8,106 nt of DNA from Enterocloster bolteae (GTDB taxonomy: Bacteria > Bacillota_A > Clostridia > Lachnospirales > Lachnospiraceae). Below, piece after piece: positions 1-6,766 of this stretch. The stretch lies in NCBI GenBank assembly GCA_021769025.1, contig JAETTS010000103.1:1-8106 (forward strand), given 5' to 3'. Position 1 is the stretch's first letter. Every line of letters starts with the position of its first letter. The position numbers and the translations under genes are program-made. Below the pieces are notes generated by a model. The model ran no database searches. It had not been told where the DNA came from and saw nothing but the letters and a program-made list of their open reading frames with translations.

Positions 1-39
1 TCTTTGCCACAATGTCAAGTGATGAATTCAAGAACGGGC

Positions 40-71
40 AAAAAAATAGCCCCTCTCCAGGGAGGAGAAGG
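40..71 (-). terminator. Rho-independent terminator after the ABC operon and recombinase remnant
   Basis: On the minus strand, arms at 71-64 and 58-51 form an 8-bp stem (one T.G wobble) around a 5-base loop, TCCCT. After the stem comes GCTA and then seven T residues (complement of 40-46). It lies 13 bases beyond the stop of the recombinase remnant (84-86). It was probably the native terminator of that lost recombinase gene, and by position it now ends transcripts from the ABC operon. Only the direction read on the minus strand has a T tract. Confidence 0.75.
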
Positions 72-83
72 ACTATCATGCTG

Positions 84-238
84 TTATTTAGTTGTCACCT
101 GGATTTCTCCCACAAAATTATAAGCAATCCTGACTTTCTGTTTCTTTTTCCTATCAATTTTTGGGACTTCACCTCCCAGAATATGGCTAATTAGCTGATC
201 CAGAAGTGCTCTGACCAGTTTTTCAATGGTTGCATATA
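84..238 (-). pseudogene. C-terminal remnant of a large serine recombinase
   Basis: Read on the minus strand from about 236 to the TAA at 84-86, this frame gives 45 residues from YATIEKL to YNFVGEI, followed by QVTTK. They align without gaps to the C-terminal end of the recombinase at 6767-8008, with 30 of 45 identical (shared LIS.IL.GEV.KID and VRI.YNFVGEI). In this family the segment is the extreme C-terminus after the coiled coil. It has no catalytic, DNA-binding or zinc-ribbon part. Homology stops near 236/237, where the permease coding sequence takes over in another frame, so this is a broken gene fused to the end of the ABC operon. At 67% identity it comes from a different recombinase, not a recent copy of the right-hand one. 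Confidence 0.85.
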
Positions 239-942
239 CTGCGGCGCTTGCTCCCAAACACCAGCATGGTTACACCCACCACCAACAGAAGCAACTGAAC
301 TATAGCAATAGATCCCGGCAATGTAAATGCAGGGTCAAGTTCCTCCAATGTCAGGGGATAAGCGGTGAAAAAGCTGCCGTTCCACAATCCCATAATCTCT
401 GGCAAAGGTATCATAGCCAGAAGAATGGGAATTGACATCCAAACATACAGCATCCAGTGTCTCAGCCGTCCAAACAGCCAACCGCTACCCAGAACAAATC
501 CCAGTGGCGGCAAAAGGGTCACCAGCGCAGGAAAGACCATGCTACTCCAGTCGTGCCATCCGAACATCTGTCGGTAAAATACAGCTGCTTCCACAATACA
601 AAGCAGCGCCAATATAACCGTCCCCGTGAAGGTAGCAGCGCACCGAACAAACGCAAAGTGGCTAGGCAGCATAGGTGTAGCATCTATGAGAGACGCTGTC
701 CGCCGGGCCTTGACGGAGGTAAAGAAGCTCAGGAAAAACAGTGCACCAATCCACAGCAACGGCAGCATCCGGGAGAGATAATCCCCAAAACTCCAGGGAG
801 AAAAAGGAGCCGTGTGGGACACCCCCAGAATGGTCACACCCCGCAATACCAAAGCACCATAACAAAGCAGCACGACAATTAGTCCACCAAAGAACTTATT
901 CCACAGCAATCGCCTACACTCATAGCAATAAATCTTACTCAA
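223..942 (-). CDS. ABC-2 type transporter permease subunit, six-helix
   Basis: This 239-residue integral membrane protein is the likely second membrane subunit of the ABC system encoded upstream. Hydrophobic segments lie at roughly residues 17-37, 58-75, 100-122, 135-157, 164-180 and 208-229, with basic loops (VKARR at 77-81, GRLRH at 158-162) marking cytoplasmic sides. That is the six-helix plan of ABC-2 permeases. The start is TTG at 942, supported by GGAGG 9 bases upstream (within 951-958). It overlaps the stop of the peptidase-permease by 8 bases, which indicates translational coupling. The C-terminus is odd: after KRR the last residues (SICNH) and the stop are read from recombinase-derived DNA in another frame, so a few native residues may be missing. 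The hydrophobic core seems whole. No specific substrate can be inferred. Confidence 0.82.
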   Translation of the reverse strand: MSKIYCYECRRLLWNKFFGGLIVVLLCYGALVLRGVTILGVSHTAPFSPWSFGDYLSRMLPLLWIGALFFLSFFTSVKARRTASLIDATPMLPSHFAFVRCAATFTGTVILALLCIVEAAVFYRQMFGWHDWSSMVFPALVTLLPPLGFVLGSGWLFGRLRHWMLYVWMSIPILLAMIPLPEIMGLWNGSFFTAYPLTLEELDPAFTLPGSIAIVQLLLLVVGVTMLVFGSKRRSICNH

Positions 943-3121
943 GGTTTAAATCCTCCTCTGTCAGCGCGCAGGCGCTCAAAAATTCATCATAGGTAAGATA
1001 GGGATACATGGGGTCAATCTCCCGATTGAACAAATCTCTAAGAACCTGATCCATGGCTTCTTCTCCGCCTACAAGTTGCTCCGCCTTCAGGAGCTTCAGT
1101 GGCATTTCGCTGTACTGCCTCATACCGGACAGGCTGTTGGAAATACGCAAGCGTTCTCCTTCCGGCAGCATATCCAGATATTTCGGATGACGCACATAGA
1201 AGTTCAGATAATAGTCATCCACCTCCCGTTTCCACTGGTCAATATAGTGTGTCTGTGCATACTCCTCTCCATACAGCTCTTTGACGATGCGGTAGGTAGT
1301 GTAGACGGTCAAACCCTCGGCAGACCAGGGACTGTCTGGCTCTGGGATGTCAAACATATTGCCTAACCCCCACCACTGATGAACCAGCTCGTGGATAAAA
1401 GTTTCTCCCGGGACGCTTCCCTTGCTGGTATCCCTCAAACTGGCGATAGTGAAATCCGCCTCATCCAGCAGGCTTGCGCCATCGGCGGCATATCCGCCAC
1501 CGGCAATCCGGCTTTGAATTAGTTTTAGCGTTTCTCCATTACCGAATGACAGCTTCCCATAGTGTGCAGTACAATACTCCACCACATCCCGTACTGCATC
1601 GGCTGCATTGACCTGTTTCATAATCTCCTGATGCTTGCGACCGTAGTAAAGCTCAATGTTCATACCGCCAGCCTGAATATTCTCCCGAATGTAATCTCCG
1701 GCATAGAGTATCCCGCCGGTTCCGATGTCATCCCAACGCCAGGTTTTTGTGCCGTTTTCATGCTCTGCTGCCACCTCCGCCCGGCTGGAGCCAAAGGGAA
1801 TGGCCACCATAGAAGCAGGAAGGGTAATTTCCATCTCCGTTGGATAGATGTTCTCATCAGGTAGTACATTCAAAAGTCGTGGGGACAGGGTCGCATTTTC
1901 CAGTTGCAGATAGGTTCCACTGATTTCTGCATTTCCCTGACCGGACGACAAATTTCGATTCTCACGGGGGAACCCACTGTATTCCATAGTCAATTCGATC
2001 TGAGCCTTAGCTGGAAGGGTGACTTCCAGCAGAGCCTCGTTGAACTCCTGATAATCACCCACTGAAAAGGGGACAGTCTCACTATTGGCCTGCACATTGG
2101 AAATGGTGTAGCCGGGGGTAACGCCAAAAGCAACACGCTGTTTCTGCCTGGAGCTGTTTTCAAAGGAATAACTTGCCTTGCCGCGCACGGTTCCATCAGA
2201 TATATCTGGAAATACCTGCGCGGAGCGTCCGGTGCAAATCACGCCGTCAAGATAGGCCATCTCATAAAAGGTCATTGCCATTTGGTCTGGATTGCTGTTG
2301 TCTACCATGGGCTGGGCCACGTAGGCAACGCCAGAACAGGCCAGCAATACTGCAGCAATCACCGGACGGTAGACTCGCCGGATGCTCCGGGCCAAGGAGC
2401 CAAACGCCCCCTTCCCATACTGACGGATGCAGAGGTAGGATACCGCCCAAACGCCCGCCAGACCTGCCAGCCAGGTCAAACGCATATAGGCCACGGAGCG
2501 GAAGAGCCGAAAGTTGGAGAAATCATCGGACAGCGCCCACACGCAGGGATTGAGCCAGCAGAGCTGCCACTTCTCTGCCCACACGGTCAGGCTCAAACCG
2601 CAAAATGCGGCGAACAGCGCTAGGGACAGGTCCGTCCGACGGGTAAACTGGTAGGCAGACGACGCCGCCAGAACACCCAGCGGCAGAGCAAGGCCCATAA
2701 AGAGCAAGTAGGCCAGTACATAATCCACCAAATCAAACACCACACCGATTAGCCCCATGCTGACAGGGAGCCACACCAGCATAGTGAGAACTGTGGTTAG
2801 GATCGCAGCAGCCAGCAGAGCTAGCAGCCGCGTTAAGGCCGCGGTCTGTGGGAACACTGCCGTATCTATAAGAACATCCGCCCGACTGCGACAGGTCCGG
2901 TCCAGTTCAAAGATGGAGAGCAGACCAAACAGGATTCCACCGATAATGCCCCCAGCAATCGCAGGGTTAGCCAAATACAGGGAATTCATGGTAGACTCAG
3001 CCGGCTGATACAGGTACAGACCAGCCACAGGGCCAAGAACAGTTAGCAACATGACCAGCCAGGTCAACCGGCTTCGAAGCAGGCGTCCAAACTCCAGAGG
3101 AAACAGTCGAAGTGTCTTCAT
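935..3121 (-). CDS. ABC-2 permease fused to M1-type zinc metallopeptidase domain
   Basis: This 728-residue fusion starts at ATG 3121, overlapping the ATPase stop by four bases (ATGA), with GGGAGG 7 bases upstream. An upstream in-frame extension of 33 residues lies inside the ATPase gene and is rejected. Residues 1-270 are a permease-like region with hydrophobic spans near 20-38, 53-72, 98-122, 130-156, 164-182, 213-231 and 253-270. Residues from about 280 form a large soluble, probably extracytoplasmic region: a beta-rich part, then a gluzincin domain with HELVH (577-581), E602 as the likely third zinc ligand, and Y670 in QYSEMPLKLL as the counterpart of the M1 catalytic tyrosine. The zinc site looks intact. 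The usual GxMEN substrate motif is not seen; GGGYAADGAS (541-550) sits there instead. The permease-peptidase pairing is known as an annotation in COG0308-like bacterial proteins. Substrate and actual activity are inference. Confidence 0.85.
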   Translation of the reverse strand: MKTLRLFPLEFGRLLRSRLTWLVMLLTVLGPVAGLYLYQPAESTMNSLYLANPAIAGGIIGGILFGLLSIFELDRTCRSRADVLIDTAVFPQTAALTRLLALLAAAILTTVLTMLVWLPVSMGLIGVVFDLVDYVLAYLLFMGLALPLGVLAASSAYQFTRRTDLSLALFAAFCGLSLTVWAEKWQLCWLNPCVWALSDDFSNFRLFRSVAYMRLTWLAGLAGVWAVSYLCIRQYGKGAFGSLARSIRRVYRPVIAAVLLACSGVAYVAQPMVDNSNPDQMAMTFYEMAYLDGVICTGRSAQVFPDISDGTVRGKASYSFENSSRQKQRVAFGVTPGYTISNVQANSETVPFSVGDYQEFNEALLEVTLPAKAQIELTMEYSGFPRENRNLSSGQGNAEISGTYLQLENATLSPRLLNVLPDENIYPTEMEITLPASMVAIPFGSSRAEVAAEHENGTKTWRWDDIGTGGILYAGDYIRENIQAGGMNIELYYGRKHQEIMKQVNAADAVRDVVEYCTAHYGKLSFGNGETLKLIQSRIAGGGYAADGASLLDEADFTIASLRDTSKGSVPGETFIHELVHQWWGLGNMFDIPEPDSPWSAEGLTVYTTYRIVKELYGEEYAQTHYIDQWKREVDDYYLNFYVRHPKYLDMLPEGERLRISNSLSGMRQYSEMPLKLLKAEQLVGGEEAMDQVLRDLFNREIDPMYPYLTYDEFLSACALTEEDLNLE

Positions 3122-3978
3122 TGTGCTGCCTCCCGGGATATCAGATAGAGGTAGGCGTCCTCCAGTGTAGGTTCCTCCGGCTGAACAAAATCTGGGAGTT
3201 TTTCCGCTACCGTCCGACATCGGATGCCTTGTGCGGTGTTCACCCGGGCGGTGATGTGGAGCCCTTCCTCCTGATTGGTCTCCTGCTCATAGAATACACC
3301 CACATGGCCGGATGCAGACTGAATTAACTGTTCTGGGGTGCCGGTAAAGAGAATTTGCCCGCGGTTAATCACCACAAGCTGATTACATATGGACTGCACA
3401 TCCTCAATGATGTGGGTGGAGAGCAGCACCAGCCGGTTCTGGGCCGCATGGGAGAAGAGATTTCGGAAGTGGATACGCTCCTCCGGGTCAAGTCCTACGG
3501 TGGGCTCATCAAAAATCAGGAAGGGAGGGTCTCCCAAAATTGCCTGCGCAATACCCACCCGTTGGCGCTGACCACCGGACAGCGTGCGAATTCTGGCTCG
3601 GGCCTTTTCCTCCAGATTGACCTCTTGTATTGCCTTCTGAATGGCCGCCTTTGAATCCCGGATTCCTTTCAGCGCTGCCATATAGTCCAGAAATTGTGTA
3701 ACGGTCAACTCATCAAACAAACCGAAGTCCTGTGGCAAATACCCCAACTGGGCTTTCAGCAGGCGCTCTGTTTTGGTAAGGGAGTGTCCGTCCACCCGAA
3801 TTTCTCCTTTGGTAGGTAGGAGCGCCGCAACCAGCAGCTTCATCAATGTTGACTTGCCAGCCCCATTGGGCCCCAGAAGTCCAATGAGACTGGGCGCCTT
3901 AAGCTCCAGATTCAGATCCTTTAGTGCCTGCTTACCGCTGGGGTAGGTCATGCTGAGATGTTCTATACGAATTTCCAT
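3118..3978 (-). CDS. ABC transporter ATP-binding protein
   Basis: This 286-residue cytoplasmic ATPase powers the two adjacent permeases. All nucleotide-binding motifs are present in order: Walker A GPNGAGKST (36-44), Q-loop Q83 in YLPQDFG, signature LSGGQ (133-137), Walker B FLIFDEP (153-159), D-loop GLDP, and switch histidine H189 in STHI. After the ATPase core there is a C-terminal extension of about 70 residues, as in DrrA/CcmA-like ABC-2 exporters' ATPases. The start is ATG 3978, preceded by AAGGA-type purines a few bases upstream. It is the first gene of the ABC operon, behind the 11-base-repeat promoter at 4012-4066, and its stop overlaps the next start (ATGA). Export or extrusion is the family's usual role; the substrate is unknown. 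Confidence 0.93.
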   Translation of the reverse strand: MEIRIEHLSMTYPSGKQALKDLNLELKAPSLIGLLGPNGAGKSTLMKLLVAALLPTKGEIRVDGHSLTKTERLLKAQLGYLPQDFGLFDELTVTQFLDYMAALKGIRDSKAAIQKAIQEVNLEEKARARIRTLSGGQRQRVGIAQAILGDPPFLIFDEPTVGLDPEERIHFRNLFSHAAQNRLVLLSTHIIEDVQSICNQLVVINRGQILFTGTPEQLIQSASGHVGVFYEQETNQEEGLHITARVNTAQGIRCRTVAEKLPDFVQPEEPTLEDAYLYLISREAAQ

Positions 3979-4011
3979 TCGTCCTTGTTCCTTTCTGTAT
4001 GGAATGGGTCA

Positions 4012-4066
4012 AGAATACCAAGGCAATATGGAGTGAATATGGAGGAACTATGTGATTTATGTGGAG
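4012..4066 (-). promoter_or_regulatory. PhoB/OmpR-like tandem half-sites and extended -10 promoter of the ABC operon
   Basis: On the plus strand 9-base units begin at 4025, 4036, 4047 and 4058, exactly 11 bases apart. They read AATATGGAG, AATATGGAG, ACTATGTGA and TATGTGGAG: two perfect copies, one with 7/9 and one with 5/9 matches. On the minus strand they are followed, after 7 bases, by TGGTATTCT (4020-4012), an extended -10 type element. The proximal half-site lies where a -35 box would be, and no TTGACA is seen there. Direct repeats at 11-base spacing overlapping -35 are the known binding layout for PhoB/OmpR winged-helix regulators. The predicted transcript would start near 4005, giving a leader of about 27 bases before the ATPase ATG. 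Assignment to the neighbouring regulator is inference. Confidence 0.6.
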
Positions 4067-4120
4067 GTGAAGTTCTTTACAGATAAAGAGTGATCTTTTT
4101 GCCTTAGCTTTCCTGTGAAT

Positions 4121-4160
4121 AAACAAGGGACGCTAGCGTTTTATGCTAGCGTCCCTTGTT
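4121..4160 (-). terminator. Strong hairpin terminator after the two-component operon
   Basis: A perfect 16-bp inverted repeat (4122-4137 with 4145-4160) surrounds a 7-base loop; each arm contains GCTAGC and GGGAC/GTCCC. On the minus strand the stem ends in CTTGTTTATT, a modest U-rich tail. It lies 89 bases past the kinase stop and upstream of the ABC promoter, so it should separate the two operons. The tail is short, so termination may be incomplete, and the plus-strand side (TTGTTATAAAAA) is not a good T tract either. Confidence 0.65.
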
Positions 4161-4248
4161 ATAAAAATACCAAAACACTCTTTCCCAAAACTGTATCACT
4201 TTCTGTGTCTTCAACTATCAAAGATTCCATAAATTGGGTTGCCTTTGG

Positions 4249-5769
4249 TTATCCCATCACATCCTCAGTGGTAAGTCCAGAAACGACACGTGGAGCAAAA
4301 CGCACCAAAGCCTGCACTCCACACTCTGTGTTTTTAATACTGCACATGGCCCCATGGCGGTCCAATATCATCTTTACCAGATAGAGACCAAGACCGCTAC
4401 CGCCAGAGGTGCGGTTCCGGGAGCACTCCTCCCGATAGAACGCTTCGTACAGATGGGGCAGAGCGTCCTCCCCGATATGTGCTCCCATATTCTCCACAAG
4501 CACAGCCGGACACCCATCTTGCCAGCCACACCAGACACGAATCTCTGCTCCATTCGGAGAGTAGAGGGAGGCATTGGAAATCAAGTTCCCCAGCACCTTT
4601 CCAAGAAGAGTTGCATCCCCAATCACGGTGATTTCCTGCGTCAATTCCTGAACCAGATGCTGCCCTCGCTGCTCCAAAAGTCCGGCATCTAGCTTTAACT
4701 GCTCCTCGATTAAAGCAGAGAGCTCAACCGATTCCTGTTTCATCGTTGCAGCTCCTGCCTCCATTCGCGAGATGGTCAACATTTCTCGGACCAGATTTTC
4801 CATGCGCCCTGTGACCTGAAGGGAGCGCAGTAGATACTTGTCCCGGTTTTGATAGACACCAATACCTTCCAGCATTCCGGTCAATTGTCCCTTCAGAATG
4901 GTAACCGGGGTTTTTAATTCGTGGGAGGCAGCATTGAAAAAGGCCATCCTTTGTCGGTCTAGCTCTCGCTCCCGCTCCACCTCACCCCGGAGTGACTGAT
5001 TAGCGCTTTCCAGCTCTGTCAACGCAGTGGAAAGTTTTCCAGCCATTGCATCCAGACTGCGCCCCAACTGCCCGATTTCATCACGACGCGTTTCTCCGCA
5101 TTCCCAGTGAAAGTCCAGTTCTGCCATCTTCCCGGCGATATCACTCATCCGCACAATAGGTCGGGTGATATATCTGGAGTAAAAAAAGGCACACAGCAGA
5201 GAAAATGTTATCAGCACCAGCAGAAGCCACGGAGCCATCTGCACTAGTGCCCGTACTGCCACATTTTCTGCCTTGAGTCGCGGAGTGATATAGAGCGTAT
5301 AGCTCTCCTCTTGTCCGGCAAAGTGCACCTCTGTAGCAATGGTAGACTGCTCCGACATGGTAATGGCCACAGTATTTTCTAAGCTCGGCTCAATTGTCCC
5401 AAAGCTGACTGAACTATCTCCTTCGGTGGTTGTGACGAGCATATCTCCAGCCTCATACACAGTCTGCACCTCAATCTGCGCTCCGGTATCCACCAAGTGT
5501 CCATCTGATCCTGTCAAGATGGCAGTCGCGCCAGACGAGAGGGTAAACTTGTCCAGTAGCTTTCCGCAATCTTCCGGTTCGGTATCTGCCAACTGTTTAA
5601 CCAATACATCCACCTGCGCAGCGAGATCGTCGTTCATCACAGCAGTATAGGTGCTGGGAGCGACCCATGCAATAAATCCAAAGGTGATAGCTCCAGCAAA
5701 GAGTAAAAGGAATGCGGTAATCAAGAACACACGAATGGTCAAACTCTCAGAAATCTTCTTTTGCCGCAC
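4249..5769 (-). CDS. Membrane sensor histidine kinase of a two-component system
   Basis: This 506-residue kinase is expected to sense an extracytoplasmic signal and phosphorylate the regulator encoded just upstream. TM1 is about 12-36, followed by an extracytoplasmic domain of about 140 residues (37-177) with no family I recognise, TM2 about 178-197, and HAMP about 198-250. A dimerisation/phosphoacceptor helix carries H283 in ASHELKTP. The ATPase domain has the N-box GNLISNA (394-400), a G1-like segment VENMGAHI in which the usual Asp is replaced, FYREE, and the G2 box GGSGLGLYLV (456-465). The start is GTG 5769 with GAGGAG 9 bases upstream (5779-5784). It overlaps the regulator gene by 23 bases, indicating coupled translation. 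Length and order are normal for the family. Confidence 0.92.
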   Translation of the reverse strand: MRQKKISESLTIRVFLITAFLLLFAGAITFGFIAWVAPSTYTAVMNDDLAAQVDVLVKQLADTEPEDCGKLLDKFTLSSGATAILTGSDGHLVDTGAQIEVQTVYEAGDMLVTTTEGDSSVSFGTIEPSLENTVAITMSEQSTIATEVHFAGQEESYTLYITPRLKAENVAVRALVQMAPWLLLVLITFSLLCAFFYSRYITRPIVRMSDIAGKMAELDFHWECGETRRDEIGQLGRSLDAMAGKLSTALTELESANQSLRGEVERERELDRQRMAFFNAASHELKTPVTILKGQLTGMLEGIGVYQNRDKYLLRSLQVTGRMENLVREMLTISRMEAGAATMKQESVELSALIEEQLKLDAGLLEQRGQHLVQELTQEITVIGDATLLGKVLGNLISNASLYSPNGAEIRVWCGWQDGCPAVLVENMGAHIGEDALPHLYEAFYREECSRNRTSGGSGLGLYLVKMILDRHGAMCSIKNTECGVQALVRFAPRVVSGLTTEDVMG

Positions 5770-6415
5770 GATATCCTACTCCTCTGATTGTTTCAATATA
5801 ATCTCGCTCCAGCTTATGCCGAAGGTTTTTGATGTGACTGTCCACCACTCGCTCGTCCCCATAAAAATCATAGCCCCACAGCTTGGCCAGCAGAATTTCT
5901 CGGGTGAAGACCCGTCCTGGTGCAGCCAGAAACGTGTGGAGTAGTTCAAATTCCCGGGCAGTTAGATCCAGAGGGTGCCCCTCCAACAACGCCTCTCGAG
6001 TGTCTAAGTTAAGGGATAGGTCACGGTATCGAAGGCATCTCTCCTCATCTGCACTTCCTCTGCGACGAAGTATAACTCGAACTTTTTCCAACAGAACCGG
6101 TATGGAAAACGGCTTGGTCACATAGTCATCAATGTCCATGCCAAAACCCTTGAGCTGTTGGTCCTCACTATCCAGAGCAGTCAGCATGATGATTGGGATC
6201 TGAGACTGCTGTCGAATCACCTCACAGACACCAAAGCCGTCAATCTTGGGCAGCATTAAATCCAATAGAATCAGGTCAAAGGGTCGAGCATGAAATAGGG
6301 AAAGGGCTGCCACACCGTCTCCAGCTACTGTAGTTCCATAGCCTGCATCCTCCAGATAGGTCCGCAGAAGTTCTTGTATATCCAGTTCATCCTCAATAAT
6401 TAGAATTTGTTTCAT
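5747..6415 (-). CDS. OmpR/PhoB-family response regulator
   Basis: This 222-residue cytoplasmic DNA-binding regulator is the partner of the overlapping kinase. The receiver domain (1-118) has the acidic pair E8/D9, phosphoacceptor D52 in LLDLMLP, T79 and K101 (TKPF), all in the expected places. The C-terminal winged-helix domain (about 127-217) has LDLTAREFELL (149-159), the recognition helix region VVDSHIKNLRHKL (190-202), and the typical wing ending IRGVGYR (210-216). The start is ATG 6415, with GGTGAT as a modest ribosome site. As first gene of the operon it has its own promoter (6439-6466). Its likely targets are the 11-base repeats before the ABC operon, because this subfamily binds such direct repeats. 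The signal and regulon are not evident. Confidence 0.94.
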   Translation of the reverse strand: MKQILIIEDELDIQELLRTYLEDAGYGTTVAGDGVAALSLFHARPFDLILLDLMLPKIDGFGVCEVIRQQSQIPIIMLTALDSEDQQLKGFGMDIDDYVTKPFSIPVLLEKVRVILRRRGSADEERCLRYRDLSLNLDTREALLEGHPLDLTAREFELLHTFLAAPGRVFTREILLAKLWGYDFYGDERVVDSHIKNLRHKLERDYIETIRGVGYRAAKEDF

Positions 6416-6438
6416 TTATCATCACCTATTCCAAGCGT

Positions 6439-6466
6439 ATCATAGAATTATGAATTTATCATGGAG
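6439..6466 (-). promoter_or_regulatory. Putative promoter of the regulator-kinase operon with two half-site-like repeats
   Basis: On the minus strand TATGAT (6444-6439), a 5/6 match to the -10 consensus, lies 23 bases before the regulator ATG. No clear -35 is seen at 17-18 bases. Just upstream, two 9-base units 11 bases apart (plus strand ATCATGGAG at 6458 and ATTATGAAT at 6447) match the ABC-promoter unit AATATGGAG at 7/9 and 6/9 positions. This would fit autoregulation. The -10 spacing differs from the ABC promoter (2 rather than 7 bases), so the assignment is tentative. Confidence 0.4.
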
Positions 6467-6529
6467 ATTTCTGAAAGATACCGATCTTCAAAGAGCCTTT
6501 CTACTGGAAAATGCTTTTGCTGACCATTG

Positions 6530-6559
6530 CATATGAAACCCCGCTAGTGTTTCCATATG
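6530..6559. repeat. Imperfect inverted repeat downstream of the transposase remnant
   Basis: CATATGAAAC (6530-6539) and GTTTCCATATG (6549-6559) are inverted copies with one bulged base, around a 9-base spacer. It lies 9 bases past the stop of the transposase remnant. No T tract follows on either strand, so it is not an obvious terminator. It may be part of the former insertion sequence's 3' end, but no second end is in the window to compare. Confidence 0.35.
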
Positions 6560-6567
6560 TGCGGATA

Positions 6568-6738
6568 TCAGTACAGATCGTCATGCAGGAAAGGGTGATA
6601 ATACTTTTTATTGACCCACTGGGTGTTGACCACATAGCGCAGCTGTTCACAGGTCAACATAAGGGCAAAGTTACCATCTGGGAAATTACCTGCCACCCGA
6701 GTTTGACGGCGGATTTACCAGCTTAGCTGTTCAACATT
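6568..6738 (-). pseudogene. C-terminal remnant of an IS256-family (mutator-type) transposase
   Basis: Read on the minus strand, this frame gives NVEQLSW, a stop at 6717-6715, then IRRQTRVAGNFPDGNFALML and CEQLRYVVNTQW.NKKYYHPF to a TGA at 6568-6570. This matches the conserved end of IS256-type transposases as I know it (VE.LN.EI.RRTRVVG.FP..NSALML...LR.V..TQW..KKY). About 55 residues of a protein normally near 400 remain. The DDE catalytic core is absent and an in-frame stop interrupts the rest, so it is inactive. The 71-residue plus-strand open frame across it (6511-6726) is a shadow. Recognisable homology begins about 30 bases from the recombinase stop, so the recombinase-bearing element probably interrupted this transposase. 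Confidence 0.75.
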
Positions 6739-6766
6739 GTAAGAAAAGTAATATACACACTCCTAT

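Noticed and set aside
12..194. 60-residue plus-strand open frame at the left edge
   Set aside because: It is antisense to the recombinase C-terminal remnant and the terminator.
457..882. 141-residue plus-strand open frame
   Set aside because: It is low in hydrophobics, rich in Lys/Arg/Gln/Pro and fully antisense to the second permease: a shadow frame.
2173..2623. Overlapping plus-strand open frames of 113-126 residues
   Set aside because: They are antisense to the membrane domain of the peptidase-permease; composition (Arg, Pro, Ser rich) is typical of a shadow.
3122..3220. 33-residue N-terminal extension of the peptidase-permease frame
   Set aside because: It lies wholly inside the ATPase gene, and an ATG at 3121 with GGGAGG 7 bases upstream and a four-base overlap with the ATPase stop is a far better start.
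3998..4012. TTGACC on the minus strand as a -35 box for the ABC operon
   Set aside because: No acceptable -10 lies 16-18 bases downstream before the ATPase ribosome site; the extended -10 upstream of it fits better.
6511..6726. 71-residue plus-strand open frame
   Set aside because: It is antisense to the IS256-type transposase remnant, whose minus-strand frame shows clear family similarity; no ribosome site or domain was seen on the plus strand.
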